From: Ascochyta rabiei
Taxonomy: Eukaryota; Ascomycota; Dothideomycetes; Pleosporales; Didymellaceae
NCBI RefSeq assembly: GCF_004011695.2
Contig: NC_082406.1
Span: 868,001 to 932,000 of the forward strand
DNA length: 64,000 nt
Direction: 5' to 3'
A program made the position numbers and the translations under genes. This document shows, piece after piece, positions 31,978-43,791 of this stretch. A model generated the notes under the pieces. The model saw only the letters and a list, made by a program, of their open reading frames with translations, was not told the DNA's origin and did no database searches. Every line of letters starts with the position of its first letter. The stretch's first letter is position 1.

Positions 31978-33223
31978 CTACACTCTCATGCCACCCCGCC
32001 TCATACTCCCCTCTTCCGTCCCGCCGCTCTTCTCCCAACCGCCGGCTTCCCTCCTCCCCAAAGCTCTCCGCAGGATCCACTCCTTCGCCGTGACCGCCTC
32101 TTCTTGTCCTTCTTGCCCACCTCCGACGAGACTGCGCAGCAAGACGTCGTCTTCAGGACGACAGAAGTACACAAGACTATACCTTGTCACCTCACCCTGT
32201 TCTCCAGGGGGCGCAACAACGCGGTGTATGTTGCTCCGCAACTGGCCGTCCGAAAACTTAACCAGCGCATCGCCAAGATTAACCACGCAATGTCCCGGTA
32301 GAGGCTTGACATAGCACCACCCATCCTCACACAGCTTCTTCTCGACAGAATTCGCAGCCTGCGACGTCTCATTCGGCGGGACAGGTTCCATATGCTTCGG
32401 CAGCCTAACCTGCAAGCCCCCCAACCGATTAAACAGCACCGTCACACTCCCAAAATCCGTATGCTCGCCAAGCGCCACACCCTTGGTCCTCTGTTCCTGC
32501 GGCGGCGCTCTAACGAACCGAATCTGATCGCCCGACCGCTCCATCAACCGGTGCAGCGCCGCCAATCCACCGCTACGCCGCGCCGTCTCCGCGAGCAGAA
32601 GCCGGCTCGACAGCAGAGCGATAACTGCCTCGCAGATCCCATGACTGCGCTTGATATAGCGTGCAAACAACCTCCTCTCTTCATCAGCGCTCAAACACGC
32701 AGGACTCGGCAATTTCTCCGCCAGCCCAAGGACATCGTCTTTCGAAATCTGCTCACGCTCTTATCAGCACCGCCTCCCTGCAACACGCACGCAACATCAT
32801 ACAGCTAGCACAGCTCAACTCAACTCAACTCACATTATAGAATTCATTCCTATCCCTTGTCCCCTCTCTATCGATAATCCCCTCTCCATACCCCTTGTAC
32901 CCAAAGTAACTCCCTCTACTCTTGAAATCGTACTTGACTTTCTCTGCGACGGACAGGTCGTAGAAGGCCGCCATGAGTTGGAAGAGTTGGTCCGCGTCGG
33001 CGAGGAGGGCGTCGCCGTCGCCCTCGGCTCCGCGTAGGTCCAGGTAGAAGAAGCCTAGCTCTTGGCATGCGTGCCAACACCGCTCTTGCTCTTCTTCATT
33101 GCGGTTGAGCAGCTTGGCGAGTGAGATGCGGAGGAGTGGTGCGGTGGGGACATTGTCAGGGAAGGGAGGCAATTTGGTGAAGGAGGATGCTAAGGACGAG
33201 GGCGAGTTGTCTGAATGTGGCAT
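31978..33223 (-). CDS. Isopenicillin-N-synthase-like 2OG-Fe(II) dioxygenase
   Basis: Exons 33223-32834 and 32748-31978 join over an 85-bp intron (GTGAGT...GAGCAG) at EFYN-ISKDDVLG, giving 386 residues. The N-terminal DIOX_N part has CWHACQELGFFYLDL, and the C-terminal 2OG-Fe domain has all ligands: His~226 and Asp~228 in GEHTDFGS, His~305 in RSNIHRVV, and the 2-oxoglutarate Arg~319/Ser~321 in TRYSLVYF. The family covers gibberellin, flavonoid and fungal secondary-metabolite oxygenases plus many orphan fungal enzymes; the substrate cannot be told. Neighbours are not biosynthetic, so it does not look like part of a classical metabolite cluster. The last ~50 residues (Gly/Glu/Arg-rich) are poorly conserved in style. 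Confidence 0.85.
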
Positions 33224-33682
33224 TGAGGGTGTTGGGTTTGTGTTTGTGAGTTTACTGCGAGCGAGAAAAAATGAATATTGAAGTGCTGTTGAAGATGGTC
33301 AGGGTGGACCGAGGTGTACACGACATGCGGGTGCGGGAGAGCTACTGGAAAACGCGGGGTAAGTCGGATGGATCGACGTCGAGACATCACAATAACATGT
33401 TTGTGGGAGCGAGTAGGAGACACACATTTCATTATCTATCCACAGATGTCACCAAAGATTCCAGTTCATACCCGAACCAAGCAGCACTTGCTTAGGCGCG
33501 AGAGTGAACCCTGCCCAAGGTAGTACGCCAGCCAAGCAATGAACACTAAGTTTATGAACACAATTCAAGACCGGAACGAACTCCCATTGCCTTCGTTATA
33601 CATGTTGACCTTTCAGTAGTCAGTACAAGTAGGGACAGGAAGGGAGAGGAGTGGGACTCACCATCGACGTTGCAACAAGGGC
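33224..33682. other. Intergenic
   Basis: 459 bp holding the promoter of the 2OG dioxygenase and the 3' UTR of HEX1. A plus-strand frame at 33271-33495 is not supported. Confidence 0.45.
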
Positions 33683-35549
33683 TTACAGCCTGGAGCCGTG
33701 AACGACCTTGTAGTCAACAGCCATCTCGAGACCGTCGTCATTGATGACGAGGATACGGACGGAGCCGCGGCCGTTGTCGAAGGCCTCGGCAAGACGGGAG
33801 GCAAGACCGCTCTGGTCGAGGACGGGGAGACCCTGCTTGACATCGCCAGACTCGGTCATGGCAACAACACGGCCGTCTTCGCGGATGTCGAGAACGCGGT
33901 ACTGCTTGAAGACAGGGCCGAGCATGTTCTGGACAATAACCGAGGGGGCGGGGTTGGAGATGAAGCTGGACTCCTCATGAAGCTGCTTGGTGAAGAGGTC
34001 GACACCAAGGTAGCGGTGCTGGCCAGTCTGGGAGGAGGTGGTGATGCGGATGACCTGGCAAGGGCGGCCCTGGAGGATCAGGAGATCGCCAATGCGGATG
34101 TGGTGGCAGGGGATGGTGATGGTGTTAGCGGAAGCCATCTTGCGTGCGGTTGCGGGAGCGGCCGGGACGTAAGGAGTAACTGCGGGAGCGGGAGCGCTGA
34201 CACGGACGGGCCTCTGGACAGGAGCACCGGACGAGACGGGGCGGCTGGGAAGAGGGGCGGGGGCGGCAGACACGTGGGAGGGAGCGTGCGAAGGAGCGCG
34301 CGAGGGAGCGTGAGATGGAGCGGCAGAGACGTGAGAAGGAGCACTGGTGGTGTACTTCTCCTTGACAATGATCTCTTCCTTGTCGTCGGAGTACTTGTGT
34401 CCGGCGTAGGAGTGCGAGTCGGAGTGGTGGTGGTGGCGGTGGGGGTGGATGGGGTGGGCTACGCGTTCAGCAACCTTGTGGGCGACTTTGTGGGCAGCGT
34501 CGGAGATACCGTGACGGAACGAGTGGTATTGACCTTCGTTGTCGTAGTATCCCATAGAAAGGCGGCGGTGCTTGGGGGCGTCGGCAGTGGAACGAGCAGA
34601 AGACTCTACTCGGACCTCAGGATAGCGTCGGTCGACGGTGTCCTGGTGCTTGGCAGTGAAGGTCTCGCGGGTGACACGAGAATCCTCGACGATGGGGCGG
34701 GTGCGTTCACGGAATTGGCGCTCGGAAACGTCAATCTGGGTGGGCGCGTAGTCGGTGGCAGGGCCGTGGACAGTGTCGAAGTGTCTGTCGTAGGAGCGGT
34801 CCTTGATGTCGAGGTGGGAGTGGGAGTGGATGTGGGAGTGGGTGGCAGAAGGTTGGGGCGGGAAGCTGGTGGAAGAAAGGGCAGGTCAGCTATAGGCAGG
34901 GAAGAGGAGGTGAGGGAAAAGTGGGGACATGCGTGTCGCTCTGACAACAACAGAGCGATTGGGTTTAGCGGCGGCCCGAGGCTTCTAGTCGCCAAGCTCA
35001 GGGGCTGGGGTGGTTGGGCGCTTGTGTTGTGGGGTGGACTGTGCTGCATGCGCTGGCACAACACCGGGAAAGCAGGAATAACAATGCAAAACAAGGCTAA
35101 AAAACGTACCGGTCAGACTGGCGAGACTCAAACTGAGACTGACGGTCAAACTGCGCGCGCTCGGGCTGGCGGTAGCGCGTTTCCTCGTGGATGTGGACTT
35201 CCTCGTGGTGCTGGGGCGGCGGCGGCGGCGGCGGCGGCGGCTGCTGCTGCTGCTGCTGCTGGGGGCGACGGCGTTCTTCGAAAATGCGGACCTCCTCCTT
35301 GATGTGCGTGTCACGGGGAAGCTGCTGGGCTGGCTGGGGCTCCTGTTGCTGGTGCTGGTGCTGCTCCTGGTGCTGGTGCTGGTGCTGGTGGACGGTGGCA
35401 GAGAAGGATTCGTGCGTCTCTTCGTGACCTTCCCGTCCGTGTGCTTGTGGCTCAGGTAGCTTGACTTCGCCTTCTACCTTTGTGCTGGTGGTCTCCTGGA
35501 TGACCGCGTTCCGATACGCAGACGGGAAGACACTGAAGGGGATCGGAAC
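33683..35549 (-). CDS. hex1: Woronin body major protein HEX1, long form (5' exon unresolved)
   Basis: HEX1 self-assembles into the crystalline core of Woronin bodies, which plug septal pores after hyphal injury. The C-terminal ~150 residues are the eIF5A-like HEX domain: TITIPCHHIRIGDLLILQG, GQHRYLGVDLFTKQLHEE, MLGPVFKQYRVLDI, and the terminal peroxisomal signal Ser-Arg-Leu. Met 34555 (MGYYDNEGQYHSFRHG) is the start known from short HEX1 forms. Upstream, the same frame stays open to an acceptor at 34866, and a phase-matched exon 35549-35110 (a 244-bp intron lies between) adds His/Gln/Pro-rich sequence, including polyQ then polyP. That makes at least 540 residues. Exon 35549 begins at an acceptor, so a further 5' exon with the long-form Met is missing. 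Alternative splicing of hex1 is known in other fungi. Confidence 0.85.
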
Positions 35550-36740
35550 CTGGGCTGTCAGCGCCTGTCACCGTTTGACTTCACCGCCGCCTGGGGAAGC
35601 TCTTACTCGCGCTTCAAAATCCAGTTTGCCGGAGTCGGTGCGTTATTCTCAAAACCCTTCGAACCGTTCGAAAACAATTCGAAAGGAATCAAGAACAACT
35701 TCTTGGCTCCTTTGGAGGGTACGTGGGATTGCCGGTAATGTGCAGCGACGTGATGGTGCAGTAGCGGGGCGAGGTGGAGGAGAGACGGAGTAGTGAGGCG
35801 AGGAGGGGGTCAAGTAGATTGGCGGACAGGTGCCGTCAGCTGGGACGTGTTGTGAGCGACGGTTTCACAGGGCAGCCCGGCGCTGCTGGGAAGGAACGAT
35901 GGGGAGCTGTCCGCATTGGGAAATGGCGTGTTTGTGCCTGTGTTTAGCGCGCTGCAGCCTCCTTTTTCCGCTCTCGACGCACTTCCTCCACAACGCCTTG
36001 TTTCGTCACCGAGGCATCTGGCAAGACGCAATTCCAGCTGCTGCGCACTGCGCGGCTGTTGCCCGGTCGATCGGCGCGCATTCAGCGACGCAATGGCGGC
36101 AAATTGACTTTGGACTCCACAGAGCTGCCGGGAGCTTCTCCCACCCTTGCGCCTGGACATCAGCATCACCAGTGGGCCCACCGCACACGCGTGGAGCGTC
36201 TCGATTGGCGTAAACAACGGCCCTTATCCCGCGGTTGATATGGTTCGCGCCCAAGAGGCATTTCCAGGCAATCTCGCAGCTGAGCCTGCCCGTGTTGCGT
36301 GTCCCCGCTGCAACACGCCCTGGCCTGTTCCCAGCCACTCATTTTCTTTCGCGCTGTGGTTGGCCACTGCTATCGAGGGGCTTGCGGGAGGCCGGGGTAG
36401 CTTGTCCGTCGATCGCAGCTAGTCGGCCCAAGCTTCACATGCAACAACACGCACAAACACAAACCAGCACGCTCCGACAGAATATCCATGCGAGCTGCCA
36501 GCTCTGCGCCATCTGGACGTCGCAGGTGGAAAAGCTCGAGCAAATGCTCGTTGTTTTAGCTGGGTGGAGAGCAGCTCGCCTGCACTGTACCACGGTTTCT
36601 CGGCGCTATCACACGTCATCGATGCCGCACCAAAGCCAACAACGGTACAACTTTGAAGAACCCACCCACCCTTTTACGTTTGCAGCAATGTGAGACCAAA
36701 GTGTGCAATTCCTTCCAAGAGGTTGTGGAGCAAGTCGGTC
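35550..36740. other. Upstream region of hex1
   Basis: 1.2 kb, presumably the promoter and the unresolved first exon(s) of the long hex1 transcript. Short frames on both strands have no recognisable content. No site could be named. Confidence 0.4.
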
Positions 36741-37346
36741 CTAAAAGAAGGTAGTCACTGCAATTTGGTGCGACAAGGGACTGTGATGTGCTCTACCTGC
36801 AACAGACAACTGGCTCGAGTCTCCTGACGACTTCCAGTCTCCACTGTAAATTCTCAGAATGGACCGTTGCTGTATTTTGCCTTCCTGCAACATGAAATCC
36901 ATCGACGTTAGAAGATTCTTCCATACCCAACAACTCTGCATCTGAATTCGACAGAACGGCATTCTGCAACGATGGCATTGCTTGCAGTCGGGACCATCGA
37001 ACTCGCGTGTTTGACGACGAGCAGTTTCCTGAGGGGGAGCCCAGCTGTGACCTTGCTGAAGGTCCACTGTGGCGTGTCAATCCTGAGAAGCTTCGGACAC
37101 GTCTTCGAGTGGAAAGTTCTTCCTGGTCCTCCAAAACATCTGATCGTAGAGGGGAAATCTGTAAAGGTCGAATCGTTCGAGTATGGTCTCTGGTCTGCTT
37201 TGGAAGAGTGTGCTTTGCTCGAGTAAGAGGATGCAGTACAACCAGCTTCTAACAGGCGAAGAGATATCTGGCCGGAGTTTTCGTTCCTGCTGGTTTGTCT
37301 TGACCCCGTCATACGTCGCCTCGTAATAGTACTCGATAGAGTCCAT
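36741..37346 (-). CDS. Hypothetical protein, possibly two exons
   Basis: From ATG 37346 the frame is open for 89 codons to TGA (37077-37079) and, in the same frame, open again to TAG at 36741. A 45-bp intron (37100-37056, GTGTCC...CTTCAG with a TTGAC branch-like site) would remove the stop and keep frame, giving 186 residues. The first part (MDSIEYYYEATYDGVK, RPDISSPVRSWLYC) and the second (CKQCHRCRMPFC, then ILRIYSGDWKSSGDSS) look coding and Cys-rich, but I recognise no family. The donor is weak, so a nonsense-broken gene is the alternative. Confidence 0.35.
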
Positions 37347-38582
37347 GGCCACCCTCTCCCTCAATCGGTGCTGGTATGACACTCAATCCAACGAGTCTAT
37401 GGCACAGTTACTTGCGGCTACAGTCAACCCGTGCTTGACAGACACTTGTCGATACCACCCAAGCGATCAATCCGTCTTGCGGTCGGAGTAGAGTCCAGTC
37501 TGAGAGATTGTGGCGTCTGTCGGCAGACAACCTGCATGTCGTGCAGCCATCAGATTTGTCCAACGGTACTCGATGTAGCGAGCATCTTCAAACCGTATCT
37601 GTCAACCAACACCACAAGCCGTCCGAGGCCGGTGCCTTCCGATCTGTGTGCTACGTCGAACGGCCGCAGGATGATTACCTGCATGAGTCTCCCAGCATCC
37701 TGATGCTGTTGCTGCCGAACCAGGAACTCGTCATGGCTATGCTCTCCACCCTGCGTGTCCAGTGATTGATACCCTGAGAGATGCCCCGCTCTTGTGCCCA
37801 GAAGTTCTCTGTGTTGCCCAGCTTGGACGCTACTGACATGGGTCAGGGTGACACAGTACCGTTTCTTGACGTCGGCAAGCGAACCGAAGCTCACCGACTT
37901 GCACACCTTATAACCGATCAGGTCCTCTCACATATACCGTTTACCGGGATAACGCTACTCTAAGTATAGCAGGCCCTGCGGTTATGTTACCTGATTACCT
38001 ATTTGAGGGTATGACATTCCAAGCCACGGCCGCACTAAGGTACTCTACGAGCATTCCGATTACCCACCAGCTCCATCTCCACGCGCAGATGACAGCTGTC
38101 AGCAGTCGCCTGTCTCGCTCAGCGCCATCTATCTAAGTTACAGTGGAAGAGCAATCGCCCCGAAGCAGCCTCGAGGTGACTGAAAAGAACATTGCCACCA
38201 GATATGTCTTCGCAGGGTCAGCGATGTCAGGTCACGACCTAGATGTGAAAATCCCTGCCCATTCCAATCCAGTCCAGACCCGTTACGTTGCCTCGTAACC
38301 TTCAGCACTCAATTGGGAAAAGCAAGGCACTGAACGATCATTAGCTCCCTTGTGCCAAAGCGACAAAGCGATGTTCACTGTGGAAACGCGGGATGCGATT
38401 ATGCGTGCTGTATAAAGATTCTTGGCCCCTGGATCTTCTGCACTTCACCGTGTTTGCTCTGCAGGTCGGAAGCTATTGAAGTCAAACCATTCATTCACGG
38501 TCATTGATTCCCCAACTACAAATAGCACTGTTCAATCACATCATCTGAAAAAACGGTCAGACCTGTCAGACTTCGACACAAG
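37347..38582. other. Intergenic
   Basis: 1.2 kb upstream of the chitinase. A minus-strand frame of 118 codons (37906-37550) lacks an ATG and was set aside. TATAAAG at about 38411-38417 is ~170 bp before the chitinase ATG and TATA-like. Confidence 0.4.
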
Positions 38583-40691
38583 ATGCGTTTCACAGCATCA
38601 TGGGCGTTGTTGTCGGCACTCCTCAATTCGGCAAGTGCGAGATTTGTGATGTACGCGGATGAGTAAGTCTTGTGAAATCGACCCCCTTCTCTATCTTCCA
38701 CTGAACCTAGACAGATGGCATCCCACTCGTCCAACTAACGCCCAAGATTGTGCTGGCATCGATCATGTTGTCCTTGCCTTTGGTGAGTTTGCCTCTGTGG
38801 CACTATGTGCCATTGCTAATATTCTTTTAGCCTACGCAAACAACACTGCAGGTTATTCGCCCAAGGTTCCGATATCTACCATCCGTTCAGAGTTTCCCAA
38901 TGCAAATATCATGATAGGCAGGTACTACCTTATCGAACTTGGACGGGACGTGCTAACGAAAGACAGCTGTCGGTGGATGGGGCGACGACGCCGGGTTCAA
39001 CACCGTCTCCAACTCGGACACCAGCATTCACAAGTTTGCAAACGATGTCAACACTATGCTTAAAAACACCGGTGCTGATGGCGTGGGTCAGTATGGAATT
39101 TTCACGTATGCAAAGACTCAACTGACACATGCAGATATCGACTGGGAGTACCCAGGTGGCAACGGTGCTGACTACAAGCAAATCTCCAACTCAGCCAAAT
39201 CCTACCAAGTCGATGCCTTCCCCAAGCTCCTTGCAGCGACTCGAAATGCCATCGGCCCTAAGAAACTTCTCTCGATTGCTGTACCCGGCAAGAAAGGTAT
39301 ACGTCTCCCTGTTCTAGTACAGACTCTTACTAATGAAACTAGGTGATATGATTGGCTTTACTTCGCAAACAGGCCCTAAGATATGGCCCTCGGTCGACTA
39401 CATTAACGTCATGTCCTACGACTTGATGAACCGCCGTGACAATGTAACACAGCACCATACTTCCGTCGCCGGCTCCGAGGACACGATCAAGAACTACCTC
39501 GACATTGGCGCGCCAGCATCAAAGATCAATCTAGGCTTCGCGTACTACGCTAAGTACTTCACCACCGCCGGCGATTGCTCTGCCTCTCCTCTCGACTGCC
39601 CTATTGTGCCCGCCGAGGACCCCGTTACGGGAAAGGACTTGCTCACAAGTGGGGCGTGGACATTTGAGAAACAGCACATGGCACCCGTGGATGCAAGCAG
39701 TCTGACAGTGAGCTACGATGGTACATGCGGGCCTGACAAAGGAACAAAATGCGCCTCAGGATGTTGCAGTCAGTATGGCAACTGCGGCACTTCTCCTGAG
39801 CACTGCTCTGGCGCGTGTCAACACGCTTTTGGGACTGGGTGTACCGACGCCGACGTCGCTGGATCGTGGCAAAACGCCGCCAAAAACGGAGTCACTGACC
39901 AGCGGGCTGGCGGGCAGTACTACTTCGACCCCGCCAACCGCCTTTTCTGGACATGGGACACACCTGAGCTCATCTCTCGTAAGTTCGATGATATTGTCCG
40001 CAAGTACAACCTTGGCGGCGTTATGGCGTGGAGTCTGGGTGAAGACAGCAATGACTGGAGCCACGTCAAGCGCATGGCGAACGAACTGAAAAAGTCGCCA
40101 TCGAAGCCGTCAGCGACGTACGCACCGAAGCCGACAAGTAACAGGCCGAAGACGAAGCCGAAGCCGAAGCCTACGACGTACAAGCCTCAGTCTCCCGCAG
40201 CACCGACTTACAAGCCCTCTCCTCCCGCTCCGAAATACCCAACTTCAAACAACAACGACTACCACTCCCTCCCCGGCAACCCAACCCTTGAGTCTAACCC
40301 CAACCTGCCCTACGACGTGGTGTGGGTTGATGGCGTATCCGACGGCTCTGGAAGCGACTACACGACCGAACCAGGCTCACCAGACGGCTACACTGTGGTA
40401 CGGGTGGACAAAAACGGCGTACCAGAGACCACGGAAGCACCAGCTGCTCCCACAGCGCAACCACAATACGCAGCTCAAGCAGCACCTCAGCCTCAGCCAA
40501 CGTACGACGACGGCTCGTGGAGCCCGGGGAAGTACGACCGCCAGGCAGCCAAGGTCCCAGGGACTACGGAACAAGTGGCGCATTACGAGCCGCCGGCTGT
40601 AGAGAACGATAAGCCACAGGAGCAATCCTGCCACCTGCGTAGGGTCAGGAAGAGAGATTCGAGGGGGAAAAGCGCCAGGAAGAGCGTGTAG
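38583..40691 (+). CDS. GH18 chitinase with inserted CBM18 chitin-binding module
   Basis: Secreted endo-acting chitinase. Six exons (38583-38662, 38715-38782, 38831-38917, 38967-39086, 39135-39296, 39343-40691) join in phase to give 621 residues. MRFTASWALLSALLNSASA is a signal peptide. IAVGGWG and the catalytic DGVDIDWE (residues 116-123, acid Glu123) are complete, followed by YINVMSYDLMN. At about 301-339 eight cysteines (C-x7-C-x3-CC-x5-C...) make a hevein-type CBM18 module, lying before the last barrel strand (LGGVMAWSLGEDSNDW). The last ~170 residues are Pro/Thr/Lys-rich linker. The third intron begins with GC, not GT. Likely roles are wall remodelling or attack on other fungi and insects. 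Confidence 0.88.
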
Positions 40692-41852
40692 GTCATGTTT
40701 TAGGTTGGCTGTCAACCAAGTGTTGGAGTAGTGTGTGGGCTATGTAACTAGTGCAGTGCAGCACGGAACAGGGGCAGATATATTACTAGGTATATAGGTA
40801 GACTAGCTAGCCAACCACCATCACGATACACTGCATTCCTTCAAGGGCACCTGCTATCTTTTGGTCGAACAGAAGCATGTCTAGCCTTGCTACCCATCAA
40901 CGGAGAGTTGTCGAGCATCTACATAGATGGAGAGGACGCCGCGAATGGAACGCGCATGAGTGGATGCAACGAACGTATCGAGAATGGCCCAATCGAATCA
41001 TTCGAACCCATCTCAACCGGCTGATCATCCACCTTTTCCACGCCCCCGTACCTCAGGAACTGGATGCCTGATGCCTGATGACTGACTGACTGACTGGTTG
41101 ACTAGTTGACCGTCTATCCATCACAAATCCCATCCCACCCCATCCCGCGAACCAAGAAGCTTAAATCCAGCGAGTAAAGACAAGTATGCATGCGCACGCA
41201 AACACCTCTACAGCGCAAGCCACCACCACCACCACTACCAAGCGAATGGGTATTTAGGCTTGTGTTTGCGTTTGCGTTTATTTCTGCGTCGAAGTTTATT
41301 TCAAAATCGCAGAGTATCACACACTCCCACCCCCCTTCCACCCATCGCCCAGCACCTGCTGAGGGCGTCGCTGGTGCAGAGAGTAGAGGTGGGGAGAGGG
41401 AGAATCGGGATATCATTGGGGTTTGCAGAGACTAGATGGGTAAGTAGGGAGGTTGTGAGTATGATGGTCGTATAAGGAAATAGAAGAACGAGTAAGATAC
41501 AGGGGGAGTGAGAGACGGGGCAAACAGTGCTTGCAAGCGACTGCAGGGAATTACAAGAGGACTTTCTTTGATGATAGTCTGGTCATTACTTTCGCTTTTC
41601 GGAACTCGTCCGTCTTACAACGTTGATACAACAACACATCCTAATTCAAGACGTCTCCACCCACTTCAAACACACATCTTTGTCAAGCGCTGCGTAGAAA
41701 CGCTCTAGAAAACTAAGGACTTGCATCATCGCCAGAGCGCAGGAAAGATGCAGAAATAATGACGATCTAAAAACCCCCAAACATAGGAGGTGCAGTGACT
41801 GGAAGAGGTCTCCGCTTGTCCACATTACCAAAGCCTTAATCGCAAAGGCTAC
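40692..41852. other. Intergenic between convergent genes
   Basis: 1.2 kb holding the two 3' UTRs. A short (GACT)n run lies at about 41078-41100. A 64-codon ATG frame (40877-41071, plus) and small frames after 41190 are not supported. Confidence 0.4.
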
Positions 41853-43320
41853 CTACGCCTTGACGGTGCCCTTCTTCATGCCCTTCTTGCTCTTCTTCTC
41901 GCGCTCCTTCTCCAAGAACTTTCTCTGCTCGTCTGCGCTGAGCCTGCCGAGCTTGGCGTCGCGCTGCTCCTTCTTGAGCTTATCGGCAGCGAGCTTACGC
42001 TCCTCAGCCTTCTCCTCCTCGTCGAGGCGGCGGATCTTGGAGATCTGCTCCTCGCGTGTCTGGCGAATGCGGCGGAGTGCTTCGGGGCGGAAGTGCGCAG
42101 CCGAGGCAAGGTGGTCAGGGAGGCGCAGGAACTGGGTGAAGATGGGCAGGGTGTTGGTGTAGTCAGATTGCAGCTTCAGGGAGAGGTTGATGCGCTTGCG
42201 GGGCTTGGTGTCGTCGAGGCTGGAGGAGTCAGCAGTAGTTAGAGGCAAGGGTAGAGTATACATACGTCTTGGGCTGGTCCATGGGCTGGTCGCTGACAAC
42301 CAGAGCTTCGAAAGCGTCGCCGGCGTCCTGGATGGCCTTGACGAGCTCAGGGGTCAGGAGTGTGTCAGTGACTTCGGCGCTCTCGCTCATGACGGTGGTC
42401 CAGACAGGGAGCTTGGCGTGGTCGCGGGTGGTGGTCAAGGACAGGTCGTAGCGGTCGTCACGCAGGCGCTTCATGATGTCCTTGTGCACTACAGCGAAGA
42501 CGAAGCCGTCGAAGGTGCTGTTAGGGACCTTCTTGGCGTCTGTCTTGCCGTACACAGGGGCAATCTTGGTCTCCTGGCCGTCGAAGACATAGGCGGTGGC
42601 CTCGAGGCGCTCTTGCGGGGGCGGGAAGCTCTCGAAAAATAGCGGCAGGATGTGCTCACCAAAGCGCAGGAAGGGATTGAAGCGTTTGGCGAGGGTCAGC
42701 TTGAAGTCGATAAAGGCGGTGTTCTGGCGGCCGGTGGCGTAGGTCGTGTACTCGTCGGCCTTCTTCTCGCGGAGGACCTTGTCCAGCTTTGCAGCCTCGA
42801 CCAGAGCGCCCGCAAGGTCATCGTTGCCGACGCCGGTCGAGCCCTCGGCGGGCTTGAGGTAGCCGACCTGGACGAACTCGTTCTGCAGGATGGGGACGTG
42901 CGACTTGGCCCAGTTGCGCGCCTTGCTGCGGTTACGTTTGGTGCCCCATACGTGGACGGCGATGATGGCGAACAGGAAGGGCAGAATGTACATCTCCAGC
43001 TTGAAGTCGTCGAGCGTCGTGCGCTCCCACACGCGGTACCATGCCGTGTACGGGCGGCTAGCAATGCCAGTCGCAGCGGCGGGCACCGACGACGTGGTCA
43101 GCGAGGCAAGATCTACCGGCGAGGGGTCGGGCGCGCCCGCGTAGTCGGCAAAGTCTGCGTGGCCGTGTCAGTCATGGGTCGCGTGGTGGTGGTGGTGGTG
43201 GTGGTGGTGGTGGTGGTGAGGGGATGGCGCATGGCCGCGAGAGCTCTACGTACCACCGTCATCAACAGGCGCCACCACGGGCTTCTGGGCGCCGAAAAAT
43301 GCCTTGACAAAGTCGGCCAT
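41853..43320 (-). CDS. CCDC47 / DUF1682 family ER membrane protein
   Basis: Homologue of CCDC47, the calumin-like ER protein that belongs to the PAT chaperone complex of the multipass translocon in animals. Exons 43320-43254, 43154-42266 and 42219-41853 give 440 residues. A single membrane segment lies at about residues 75-92 (MYILPFLFAIIAVHVWG), followed by the DUF1682 body (AKSHVPILQNEFVQVG, FIDFKLTLAKRFNPF, SFPPPQERLEATAYV) and a long charged C-terminal helix rich in Lys/Glu that ends KKSKKGMKKGTVKA. This is the normal family plan. The role in fungi is little studied and is inferred from the animal protein. Confidence 0.82.
43183..43218. repeat. (GGT)n microsatellite in intron 1 of the CCDC47-like gene
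   Basis: About twelve GGT/ACC triplets, entirely inside the first intron (43253-43155), so length change would not alter the protein. Confidence 0.9.
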
Positions 43321-43791
43321 TGTGTTGTCTGGGGGCCTCAATGGATGGCGAGCGAGGATGGCGTGCGGTTGAGGCAAGACGACGGGAGCTTGGAGGAGCA
43401 GCTCGGTTAGCGCAATGGCACGCTAGCACCAACGTGGGGTGCTATGATGGAGCGGAGCCATGGAGCTACCCCAGCTGTTCACCTGGAGCTGTGTAACTGC
43501 TGCAAGTGGTGGTCTCGTGCATGTCACGCTTCACGTCATTGCAGGCTGTAGTCGCAGGTCGCAATCAATGGTGCATGCAACAGCATTGATCATGACTACC
43601 ACCGGCCATCACGCACAGGAGTGCGATTGCGCTGCCAGCATCAACCATCACTCACAAGCACACACGCGCGATCAAATCTTCGCAACTGCATGCGGCACAC
43701 AACCACTCAGCGACAAAGGGAACTGATATTTCAGGCTCTGTTATCTGTACATTGTCTATGCGGCCCCTACGGATATCACCACGCGTGCACT
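43321..43791. other. Intergenic
   Basis: 470 bp with the CCDC47-like promoter and the COX7a 3' UTR. No supported gene was seen. Confidence 0.45.

Noticed and set aside
33698..35302. 534-codon plus-strand open frame, Val/Gly-rich
   Set aside because: Exact antisense of the HEX1 exons; it exists because the sense strand is biased in composition. No family resemblance.
35550..35800. Open minus-strand frame ending NWILKRE as the first HEX1 exon
   Set aside because: It has no Met, and its only GT donor joins the next exon out of frame.
37550..37906. 118-codon minus-strand frame
   Set aside because: No ATG in its first two thirds and no recognisable protein.
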